From NCBI GenBank assembly GCA_029204225.1, contig CM055113.1, positions 16,871,745-16,935,744 on the forward strand: a DNA stretch of 64,000 nucleotides. The letters are read 5' to 3'. Source of the stretch: Diphasiastrum complanatum. Taxonomy: Eukaryota; Streptophyta; Lycopodiopsida; Lycopodiales; Lycopodiaceae. Made by a program: the position numbers and the translations under genes. Positions 22,271-30,766 of the stretch are shown in pieces (position 1 is the stretch's first letter; each line of letters begins with the position of its first letter). The notes beneath the pieces are model-generated. The model did not search any database. It saw only the letters and a program-made list of their open reading frames with translations, and was not told where the DNA came from.

Positions 22271-22275
22271 TTTGG

Positions 22276-22440
22276 AACCTGAGAGAATACTTGGAACTAG
22301 AGATAAAAAATTGAGAAGTTGTTCTATCTTTGAGTGCTTAATTCGATGGAAAGGTTAGACTAAGGATAATGATTTGTGGCATAAAAAAGAATTTTTTGAT
22401 ATTCCGCTTTTGAGAACAAAAGAAGTTCAAGAGGGGGAGA
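22276..22440 (+). pseudogene. Gypsy pol C-terminal tail with polypurine tract
   Basis: Near 22365-22450 the plus strand reads DLWHKKEFFDIPLLRTKEVQ then EGENVMS, resembling the C-terminus of gypsy polyproteins. The purine tract AAGAGGGGGAGAA is followed by TGTTATGTCC at about 22442, a typical 3' LTR start that resembles the LTR start at 1364. The rest of pol upstream was lost or displaced by the copia insertion. Confidence 0.5.
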
Positions 22441-22441
22441 A

Positions 22442-23460
22442 TGTTATGTCCATGTCTGTAAAATTGTATAGACCAAATTGATCAAGAAATAAAGGCTATC
22501 CAGTCTTCCATTCTTTTTGTATGAAACATATTTTGGAATATTAGAGCTTATTACTCTAACTGATGAAATATGCGCAAGTATCATTACCTGAAGACAAGAA
22601 ATGAAACTATAGATCAATGCTAATAGTTTGATTATGCAGGTTCTAGAAACAAAATCTAATGATGAACCATATTATGGTATGACTCCTAACCTTTTCTTAA
22701 GGGTATGTGCAGGTACTAAGAAGAGTACCTGAAGAATGAAAATAAAGAAGCTTCTTAAAGCTTAAAGACGGTACCTGAAAAAGGCTTTCTCCAAAGTCTA
22801 TAAAGAAGGCTCAAATCGAGTCTATAAAGATTTGGAGAAGAAACCAAAGGACTGATCACCCTTTGTGTCACACTCCACTATGATTGGGGATGGGCAACCC
22901 CTAAAAAAAAAGGGCCTAAAAATTGATAAAAATTATGCAAGATAAGATGGACATATACAAAGCCTTTCCCATGTCATGAAAAACACTTGGGGTGAATCCC
23001 AATGTTATAAACTAAGAAAAATTCAACTTGAAAGTGGCTAACATGAAACTACCTACCTTCCACCCTTATCAATATGTAAATTACCTACTTTGCCACATGG
23101 CTTGTAAGCCATAAGACAACTAGGAAAATGCGCCCTCCTACTCCTCCCCTTTTGCTTTAACTAATTGATAAACACCCTCTCATACCTATACACCTCACCC
23201 TCTCACTTTACTTCTCCTAGAGTCTCCCTTACACCTCTCACACTTATTTTGAACACCTCAGCCACTCCCTCAAGGCTACACATTCCCTATAAAAGGAGTA
23301 ACTCACCCCTCTCCCTCATTATTCATCTCCTATTCATTTTGATTTTGCCTCTTGTTCTTGCTTCTATGTGTGTAGGTGCTTGGAAGAAAGCTTGGAGCTA
23401 TGGCATGAGGAGAGCGAGAGAGAGAGAAAGAGAGAGAAAGTGAGTGTGTGTGCATGTGGT
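22442..23460. other. Gypsy LTR start and possible second LTR
   Basis: After TGTTATGTCC (22442) no clear LTR end was found. TGTCACACTCCAC at about 22874 starts another stretch with a TATA box (TATAAAAG at 23288-23295) and a pyrimidine-rich leader, looking like a solo LTR promoter. A short GA-rich patch lies at 23409-23440. No protein is recognised. Confidence 0.35.
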
Positions 23461-23559
23461 TCCAAAAAATGGTTCCAATTGGTAACATAGTATATGACTT
23501 GTTCTAAAGTATAAGCTTATACCATATCTAAGCCATATTGTATACTTCTATGCAAACTT

Positions 23560-24128
23560 GAATAGAACTTCCTTTTCTATTCTTTCTTGGAAATGGAATG
23601 CAAAGTCTGAACTTTCAAAAGCAACTCCCAAAATCTCTTAACATACTCAACTACTTTCTCATTTAGCTTTTGCCTAAAGATGTCCCAAGCAGCTAAAGTA
23701 TCTTTCTTATATTCTTTTTGGTAAAAAGTGGGCTTTAATTTGTTTTTTAAAGCTATGCCATGTGGATGCAGCTTCGTGATTTGATTTCATAGCTGCCCAC
23801 CATAGTGATGCATACTTATCTAGATGTAACATTGCAAATCGAATCTTGGAATGATTTGAGTATCTACTTTTTTCAAAGAAATTATCAAGATTTCGAATCC
23901 AAGCAAGCAAACTCTCTTCATTGCTAGTATCTCCATCGAACTTAAAAAACTTGAAAGTTTATAATCAATCTTAGCAAACCTCCTTTTCCTAGATCGAGTA
24001 GAGGAACTCGACTTGGAAGAAACATGAGGTGATGACGACATAGATGAAGAGGAGCTTGAAGAGCCTCGTGAGGAGCTATCTATCTTTGATTGGAGTTTTT
24101 GGAATTCACCTGAAATACACAAACTCAA
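23560..24128 (-). pseudogene. Antisense gypsy gag
   Basis: Minus-strand gag with the retrotrans_gag signature: LAWIRNLDNFFEKSRYSNHS, IRFAMLHLDKYASLWWAAMK, STWHSFKKQIKAHFLPKRI (about 23907-23707), continuing in another frame through a DTLAAWDIFRQKLNE-like stretch to about 23600. A Ser/Arg-rich segment (SSRGSSSSSSSMSSSP) precedes it at about 24090-24030. A PBS and LTR start lie upstream at 24438-24453, so this is the 5' end of a minus-strand gypsy element. Confidence 0.75.
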
Positions 24129-24437
24129 GGCAAAAAGTACGAATAGACTTGTGATTCAGAGAAATGTCATTTTCCAAAAAGGAAGATAGAAGCTCGCATT
24201 AACAAAGTATTGTCTCTAAAATAGAAAGCAAGTTGGAGACCAATTCTCAATGATCCCCCAAATGGAGTCTATTAGCTCTAATATTAAAGAGATCTTGTAA
24301 GAAGAAGGAAATTTGAGCGGAAGGGAAATCTATTCGAAAGTAAACATACAAAGCCTTGTGTATTGGCATTTGTTTCAAGAATGAATACACAAGGCATTCA
24401 CATCGATTTCACAAAGAAAGAGAAATAGTAGACCTTG

Positions 24438-24449
24438 GCTCTGATACCA
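24438..24449 (-). other. Primer-binding site of antisense gypsy element
   Basis: The minus strand reads TGGTATCAGAGC, an exact initiator tRNA-Met complement. The adjoining LTR starts at 24453 (plus strand TGTGAACTTGAAG) and loses identity near 24610, before the poly-C tract. Confidence 0.85.
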
Positions 24450-24617
24450 AACTGTGAACTTGAAGTGAAGGTCTCCTAATTTCTAAAATCATAACTTAAA
24501 CGTTGTGACTTAAAAAGAACAAATCAACAAAACATTGTTGAATAAAACCAAAAGGACTCAAAGCTTAATAAAGTAATTCAACATTCAATTACAAAAGCGT
24601 TCATTCAGAGACTTGCT

Positions 24618-24660
24618 GAGGGTCAAGATGGGGACCCCCCCCCCCCCCCCCCCCCCCCCC
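24618..24660. repeat. Poly-C tract next to a shared GGGTCAAGATGGGGACC motif
   Basis: 25 consecutive C at 24636-24660, preceded by GGGTCAAGATGGGGA. The same 19-mer GGGTCAAGATGGGGACCCC, also followed by C-runs, occurs on the minus strand at about 5070-5088 in intron B of the ILR1-like gene. Confidence 0.85.
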
Positions 24661-24879
24661 TTTTACCCCGAAGGATTTTTCTTTTAAATTATGCAAGATC
24701 AAATGGCCCAAGGCCAAATACATATACAATGGTTTGGGAAGATGGATTCTTGAATCTTTACATCAATCAGATGTTAACAAATGTTTGGATCTTAGAGAAT
24801 CTCATACAAAGAAAAAGCGGTTTCTTATGACATACAAAAGCTTACTGATCAAGAATGGAGCATGCATAGGCATTCGACA

Positions 24880-25210
24880 TTAGATGGCATGACATGCATG
24901 AATCAAATCTGACATGCAAGCTTCAAATCTAGCATGCAAGCTTCAAATCCAGCATGCAAAGTCATTAGGCTAGGTATGGTATGACATGCAAGCTCTAGTT
25001 CTGACATGCAAGCTTCAAATCATACATGCAGGCTCCCAAATCAAACATGCAAGCTTCCAATCAAACATGCAAGTTCCAAATCAAACATGCATGACCATTA
25101 AACTATGGATGGTGTGACATGCAAGGCCATCAAGTTATGGATGGTGTGACATGCATGACCTTCAGGCTTATGGATAGTGTGGCATGCATGGCCTTCAGGC
25201 TATAGATGGT
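24880..25210. repeat. CATGCA-rich imperfect tandem repeat
   Basis: About 14 imperfect copies of a unit near ACATGCAAGCTTCAAATC with period about 18-30 bases, changing at the end to a longer unit GTGACATGCATGACC..GGCTATGGATG. No coding. A similar CATGCA-rich patch lies in the copia LTR at about 33270-33430. Confidence 0.8.
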
Positions 25211-25220
25211 GTGAAAGTTT

Positions 25221-25425
<205 letters not shown>

Positions 25426-25431
25426 GAGCTG

Positions 25432-26120
25432 CAGGATAGTCATCAAAATGGAGGCGGGAACAAAAGGAAGGAACCTCCCACAACCCAAATTCCAAGAGAA
25501 AAGACTCAACGCCTTTCCAAAGAACAAATGCAGGCCTATTGCAAGGAAGGAAGATGCTTCAAGTGTGGGGAAAAGGAACATCTTTTCTTCAAATGTCCAC
25601 TCAAAGATGCCAAAGCTTCAAGTACAGACAAAGGGAAGCAGATGGCCGTACAAAGCATTGAAGATACTCAAACCCATGATCTTCTCAAAACATGGGGACA
25701 AGTCCATAACAAACTCTGTCTGATTCTCTTTGATGCAGGCTCCTCTCATAATTTCTCTTAACCTTGAGCTCAATACTCCTCAAACTCTAGCAAATAGGTT
25801 ATTCCATCTGGAGCAACTCTGTGAAACACGACGGATCAGCATCCATGCTCAACAAGTCCACAAACGACGACAAAAAACATGGCATGATCGATCATTGAAA
25901 CTTAGATATTTTCAGGTGGGCGATAAGGTCCTGCTATACAAGGCCAAAGCCTTCAAAGCAAACTGAAATTTTCAGGCCAAGGACCTTACGTCATAAAAAA
26001 AATCTTTGCCTATGGATATGTTCAACTCCAAATCCTTCAAGGCGATGTCCTCGACACTGTGGTCAATGGGAGTCGACTGAGAAAGTACAACGAACCCTGC
26101 TTTTATCCTGATATGTATTA
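25432..26120 (+). pseudogene. Gypsy gag zinc knuckle, protease start and integrase C-terminus
   Basis: The zinc knuckle CFKCGEKEHLFFKC lies near 25557-25600 (CX2CX4HX4C). The protease active-site block LCLILFDAGSSHNFS is at 25715-25760. Within a few bases the frame becomes the integrase tail: QVHKRRQKTWHDRSLKLRYF and QVGDKVLLYKAKAFK, then after a small frameshift near 25960 GPYVIKKIFAYGYVQLQ and VVNGSRLRKYNEPCFYPDMY-stop at 26120. Most of protease, reverse transcriptase, RNase H and the integrase core are deleted. Confidence 0.8.
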
Positions 26121-26680
26121 GCTGCGTTTTCTCTACTGTTTATTTTTTTTCTTCTCTCTTTTTATTATTTGTATGCCATTTTGAAAACATTTTTTGTTGT
26201 GATTTGTTGTTCCACCCATCAAGATACTATCAGATCAGGTATACCAACAGTCTTCTTTGAGAAAACCACAAAAGTCATTAGTTTCAGACAAAATGTTTTT
26301 ACATCTTCTCAGATAGAATTTGCCTGACCCCTTTCTTATAGAGAATGATTCATTTTTGGCCTCCACGAATTCTGTCTCACAAGAAAAATGTCAAAAAAAT
26401 AAAAAAAATGGAATTTTCTTCATAAGATATCCATGCTCAGAATTCACAGACAATTCGCGGGAGCTCAAATTGATTTTCACAATTTTTCTATTACCTCCGC
26501 GAATTTCGATCAGATACATTTTTGCACTATCAGACATTTTCTTTCTTTTGGCAAACACAAATCACTTACAGGAATTCGCGGGCCCTCAGAATGATGTCTC
26601 AAAATTTGCGACCATCATTACCAAATCGTGGACACTGAGGACGATTTCTGGGTGAAGTTGCGAATTCCTGCCCAAAAAAG
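26121..26680 (+). other. Spacer between gypsy pol and the accessory unit
   Basis: About 560 bp of non-coding, T-rich sequence. AATTCGCGGG occurs at about 26452 and 26573, and a near reverse complement CCGCGAATTTC at about 26497, so there is a small repeated inverted motif upstream of the TATA box. Confidence 0.5.
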
Positions 26681-26682
26681 TC

Positions 26683-26690
26683 TATATATA
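26683..26690 (+). promoter_or_regulatory. TATA box of the accessory unit (internal promoter candidate)
   Basis: TATATATA followed about 20-35 bases later by a pyrimidine-rich stretch (TCTCCACCCTCTCTCCATGAG), a plant-like core promoter, and about 110 bases later by GTTGCCATGGCT, a strong plant start context. It sits inside the element, far from either LTR. Confidence 0.5.
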
Positions 26691-26716
26691 GGTCTCCACC
26701 CTCTCTCCATGAGTTC

Positions 26717-26790
26717 ATTTTAGATTGCTGCTCTCGAGTTCATGCGAAATTTTTTTCAAATTTCTCAAAATTCTCAGAGCAATCTAAAAT
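26717..26790 (+). repeat. Inverted repeat in the predicted leader of the accessory unit
   Basis: ATTTTAGATTGCT at 26717-26729 and AGCAATCTAAAAT at 26778-26790 are exact reverse complements (13 bp). They enclose 48 bases and end 11 bases before the ATG at 26801. Confidence 0.8.
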
Positions 26791-26800
26791 CACTGTTGCC

Positions 26801-27688
26801 ATGGCTTCCCGTGATTCCTCACTGAGCTTGCATCGCCGTAAACCCCCTCGTCCTTATTCAGGGGATATAATCATGATCTCTCTTAAGAATTACACCGAGC
26901 AGCTCACACTGGCCAAGGATATCCTCACCAATCTTGGCTTTGATCTAACACTTTTTTGGGACCAACAAAGCGAGAGCCTCATACGAGCAGCCTATTTGAC
27001 CTATTCAGATGAGTTCCAAACTTTTTGGCTTACAACCAAGACTGGCAGTTATTCTATTATCAACGTCTCTCCGGGGGATCTTCAGAGTGTCGGCTTTCCT
27101 AATCTCGGAGAGACAATCCATGGCAAGGGCACCAGCTATGATGCCAAGTACTTCACCAAGTTTTTGACAGACGATGACAAAACCATTGCCCAAACCAACG
27201 ACGGGATCGCTATCCGACTCATCACGGATCCCCATCTACGGGTCACCTCAGAGATCCTCATCACCATGGCCGCAGTACATACCACCAAGATGGATCGCAT
27301 TCCACCGAGCGATCTCTTCTCTCTAACCCTCACCATGGATGACCCCACTCAAAATTATAAGTGGGCTGAGAAGGTAGCAGAGAAGCTGTGCGGAGCCCTG
27401 AAAGCCCACAAATCAACTACCAAATGTGGGTATCTCCTCCACATGTTGGTCACCAAGCAATTGGGGTCTAAGGCGGCTACTGCCATCAAGGAGATGGATG
27501 TTGTTTATCCAAGCACAAAAAAACGAGCCACCCCCCAACCGACAGTAGAACCAGTCTCACCAGCCCCACCTACTAAGAAGCAGAAAGGGAAGGCAGTCAG
27601 CACAGAAGCAGATGTCCCACATGACATTCTATCCAGTGACATCGGGGTAGAATATGCTGAATCTGGAGGGAGCCTTAAACCATTTTAG
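26801..27688 (+). CDS. Gypsy accessory ORF, N-terminal open part (295 aa), unknown function
   Basis: Longest clean retroelement-type frame in the window: 295 codons from ATG 26801 (GCCATGGCT context) to TAG 27686. It begins MASRDSSLSLHRRKPPRPYS and has a mixed alpha/beta-looking globular stretch to about residue 225 (for example WLTTKTGSYSIINVSPGDLQ and AEKVAEKLCGALKAHKSTTK). A Pro/Lys-rich basic linker follows (KKRATPQP, PPTKKQKGKA) that could be a nuclear localisation signal. No reverse transcriptase, zinc finger, signal peptide or transmembrane helix is seen, so an env-like role has no support. I do not recognise the domain. The frame continues beyond the TAG as Ser/Thr/Pro-rich sequence, so the stop is probably a late mutation in a longer protein. 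Confidence 0.65.
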   Translation: MASRDSSLSLHRRKPPRPYSGDIIMISLKNYTEQLTLAKDILTNLGFDLTLFWDQQSESLIRAAYLTYSDEFQTFWLTTKTGSYSIINVSPGDLQSVGFPNLGETIHGKGTSYDAKYFTKFLTDDDKTIAQTNDGIAIRLITDPHLRVTSEILITMAAVHTTKMDRIPPSDLFSLTLTMDDPTQNYKWAEKVAEKLCGALKAHKSTTKCGYLLHMLVTKQLGSKAATAIKEMDVVYPSTKKRATPQPTVEPVSPAPPTKKQKGKAVSTEADVPHDILSSDIGVEYAESGGSLKPF

Positions 27689-28293
27689 GTCCCAAAGGAG
27701 GTCCTAGAGCAGCAGTCAACCTTACTCCACCAGGCCCAACAATGCCGACAAGCAGTAGCAACAGCAGCAGGCAGCTCCGGAACGGCAAGCACTTCTGGCT
27801 TTGATCCTATGGGCATGATTCCGTCCACATAGACAATCTCCTCTCCATCACTTTCTCTCACAATCCCGCCACCACCCCCACCATTTACTATCACCTCCAC
27901 ACCCTCACTAACTCTCAACACGGGCTTCCCTTCCACACTTTCACAAAAGCCCTCGACTGTACAAATCTCGACCCTACTGACTCCACAGTCAACGTAGATG
28001 ATTTTGTCTTACAATTACTAACTGCACTCCCATCAACCACTGTCACCACTAACCCAATCCCACAATCTCCGCCATGTAGTCTCTCCCACCCCTCAATCCA
28101 CAATACCCCTCCCTGCCTTTCCTACACCTCCGTCTAGCCCTGCTCCTGATTTTCTACCATTTAGCCCCATGCCATATCCTAACTACACACGCAACCTCCC
28201 TGACATTGGTCATTGGGAGTAGCTACCCCTTACAGCCCAAAAAGCAGTATGGTTGGTGAATGAGCTCCAATATAATATATCGGCACCTAGGGG
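27689..28293 (+). pseudogene. Accessory unit, Ser/Thr/Pro-rich linker
   Basis: Continues the 26801 frame after its TAG (VPKEVLEQQSTLLHQAQQCR), then low-complexity Pro/Ser/Thr sequence with occasional stops and frame changes (PPPPPPFTITSTPSLT). It appears to be the spacer between the globular N-terminal part and the coiled coil. Confidence 0.5.
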
Positions 28294-28835
28294 GCCAACA
28301 CACTATGCGGCAATTTGACGAGGTGCTATGGCGGGCCTTCAGAAAGAAAAAGCAAGGTTGGAGGAAGAAACCAAACAACAACAACTGCAGATCCAAAACC
28401 TCACAAATTACAATCAACAACAGCAGCAGATGCTAATCCATCTCCAGAACCAGCTCCAACTGAAGGTATCCAACATGCAGCAAAGCATCGATACCCTCAA
28501 AGCCGAGAAGGATGAGGCTGTAGCAGATTCACAAGCAGCACATTTTGCTATGAAGGAACAGTTGGAAATGGTGGACTTCAACGACTTCGAACCACCAGAT
28601 ATCCCTGAGGGAACTGCCATTCCAGTGGTGGCCTATCAAACACTGGCCCAAAAGCTGAAAGCCACGATGGAGCAACACTCAAAATTACAACAATCATACA
28701 TTGCTTCCGTCGAGGCCCTAAACCAGCACATAGCCACCTTGGAAGAACGCTTAAAGGCTGCTGCCCAGTCGACACTGTCGGTTCATGCGGAGCACGCCCA
28801 ATTTCATGATTCGGGACACACTTTGATGGACCGAT
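28294..28835 (+). pseudogene. Accessory unit, Gln-rich coiled coil
   Basis: The same frame as 26801 reads AGLQKEKARLEEETKQQQLQ, LIHLQNQLQLKVSNMQQSID, TLKAEKDEAVADSQAAHFAM and later LEERLKAAAQSTLS: heptad-like, Gln/Leu-rich helices of about 80 plus 60 residues, separated by a short Pro-containing break (DFEPPDIPEGTAIP). A frameshift near 28830 moves the frame to VEMVQDFNSLLLQLKAPYFK. A coiled coil suggests self-association; that is inference. Confidence 0.6.
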
Positions 28836-29059
28836 GGTGGAGATGGTGCAGGATTTCAACAGCCTCCTCCTGCAACTCAAGGCTCCGTATTTCAAAGGCA
28901 ACCCCTGGGGCAAGGAGCTCAAACACCAACCAATCCATCGGGCTCTGGGGGTACCAGCTCCCAACATTTTCTTTTCCCTTCCACCGCTTCTAACCCCCTG
29001 GACACCACTAACCCCACCTTCATTCCACGACACTTTTTTTCTGAATCACAACGAATTGC

Positions 29060-29863
29060 AGAAGCTAATCCCTCGCCTCCTCTATCTCCTGATCCCGATC
29101 CACAAATCGAACACGAGATTGCCTCTGAAGCACCCACCATCCGGCATAAAATCACACCCACAGAACCAAGCAAGGAGTTGCGCATCTCTCAGGAGTTTGC
29201 AAAGAAGTACCCAACAACGAAAGGGCGAGGTAGCTACATACTGCCAGATTTGGACCAATGGCAAATGCATAAAACAGCATTCAAACTCCTGGATCCACAA
29301 CCTTTCTGGCGCCATCAGCTCTTCCTGCAAAGTAAGACCTCAATGGCAAGGTATCTCGAAGCTCCCTCCTACATGCGCACCAATCCTTATTACTATCCAG
29401 TAGCGAGGCGAGAACCGTTTCCTGCCACCAAGGTCAAGAACAGAATCTTTTGGCCTAAGCTAACAGGAGTCGATACCGGCAACTTAGCCGAAGACATGGT
29501 CACCAACTGCCAAGTCTTCTACCAGAAGCACCATGGCAATCCTGATCGCGATGTCAGATATTTTGCGGATAATTGCGGCCTAGTGGCATTTCTGGCAGAA
29601 CTCAGAGGTTTTTGGGATCGAGGGTTACCCCAATTGCCCTTGACATCAATAAACCCTTGTGCACGCAAGACGACCATATCAACGTTGCAAGGCTCTATTA
29701 TCTTGCTGCACTTACTTCCGCCATGCACGTTGATATGGTGGAGCTATGGAAAACCCATAACTTTCTCCAAGGTATGCTCCATTATTACAAACCCATGCCC
29801 TTCCTGAACAAATTACGGTGGCAAATGATGGAGGACATCGGGATGACCATCTACCACTCCTGA
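29060..29863 (+). pseudogene. Accessory unit, C-terminal domain
   Basis: From about 29060 the frame is ANPSPPLSPDPDPQIEHEIA, then from 29178 SQEFAKKYPTTKGRGSYILP, KTAFKLLDPQPFWRHQLFLQ, IFWPKLTGVDTGNLAEDMVT and YFADNCGLVAFLAELRGFWD. A frameshift near 29630 shifts to ALDINKPLCTQDDHINVARL and MLHYYKPMPFLNKLRWQMME, ending at TGA 29863. The length, aromatic content and lack of low complexity indicate a real folded domain of about 230 residues that I do not recognise. The stop lies 94 bp before the 3' LTR. Confidence 0.6.
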
Positions 29864-29956
29864 CAGCAACAGTCTCGCCTCCAAGAAGCACAAAAAATCC
29901 AGGACGAAAAGGCGTCGATTGGTGTGGGACCACCAATTCAATAAGGAGGGAGATAA

Positions 29957-30766
29957 TGTTAGCAACTGTGCTAACACAGAGAAAATAAAAATAACAATAA
30001 AACTCCGTGGCATGTGTTTTGTAAGACCACGTATGAGTATCTATTAATAAACTTCAAGCCATGGCATGTGTTTTGTAAGTCCATGAGTAGAAGCTTAAAT
30101 AATAATAAAATAGCTTAAACTTAGATTTAGAACTTAGACTTAGGAAACTTAAGATTAGAAATATTCTATCTTAAGTTGTCCTAAGTTAAGAAAATTGAAG
30201 TTCTAAATCCTAAGTTAGAAGTTCTAGAAAGGCTAGGAACAGATTAGTCCCATAAGTTAGTAGACACTTATGGAAGACCCTCCTTGCCATAAAAGGAGAG
30301 GTATTTGCATTGTAAATAACACTTTTGAGATTAAGCTATCTTGCTCTCTATTTTGGAGAATCATCATTCTATTTCATTTGTGTTCCCCTTGGAAAGGAGC
30401 ATAGCTTGAGGGAAGGTGCTCGGGCCTCCTCTTGTCTCCTTTTTATCGGTTTTATTGTGGCATGTTCATTATTGCTTATTTGTTTAGTATTAGCCGCAAT
30501 CTCATTTATTACCCTTCGGGTGTTAATCTAGGATTAGTCTAGTCACCTTGCTAGTTGGGTAAGCCTTAGCAAGGATTTATACTGTTGTTACTAATTAGTA
30601 TATTTCCGTTTCGGGCAGTAGTTGGGTAAGCCTTAGTGCTCTCATTCCTGTCCATATTCCTGTTGAAGCTTATTGTAGAAACCTAAAAAGTGGACGAATC
30701 TCTACATCCCTATACTACATCCGTAAGTAGATCTAGCCACCGCACTCACTAGAAATACTTTCAACA
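29957..30766 (+). repeat. 3' LTR of the accessory-unit gypsy element
   Basis: TGTTAGCAACTG to CTTTCAACA (TGTT..AACA ends), 810 bp, preceded by the purine tract AAGGAGGGAGATAA. It contains a TATA-like CCATAAAAGG near 30288 and two internal direct repeats: GGCATGTGTTTTGTAAG at about 30010 and 30064, and AGTTGGGTAAGCCTTAG at about 30554 and 30620. No second copy of this LTR is in the window. Confidence 0.75.

Noticed and set aside
24855-25210. CATGCA repeats as a CRISPR-like array
   Set aside because: Units are degenerate with irregular spacing and no unique spacers; plant nuclear context.
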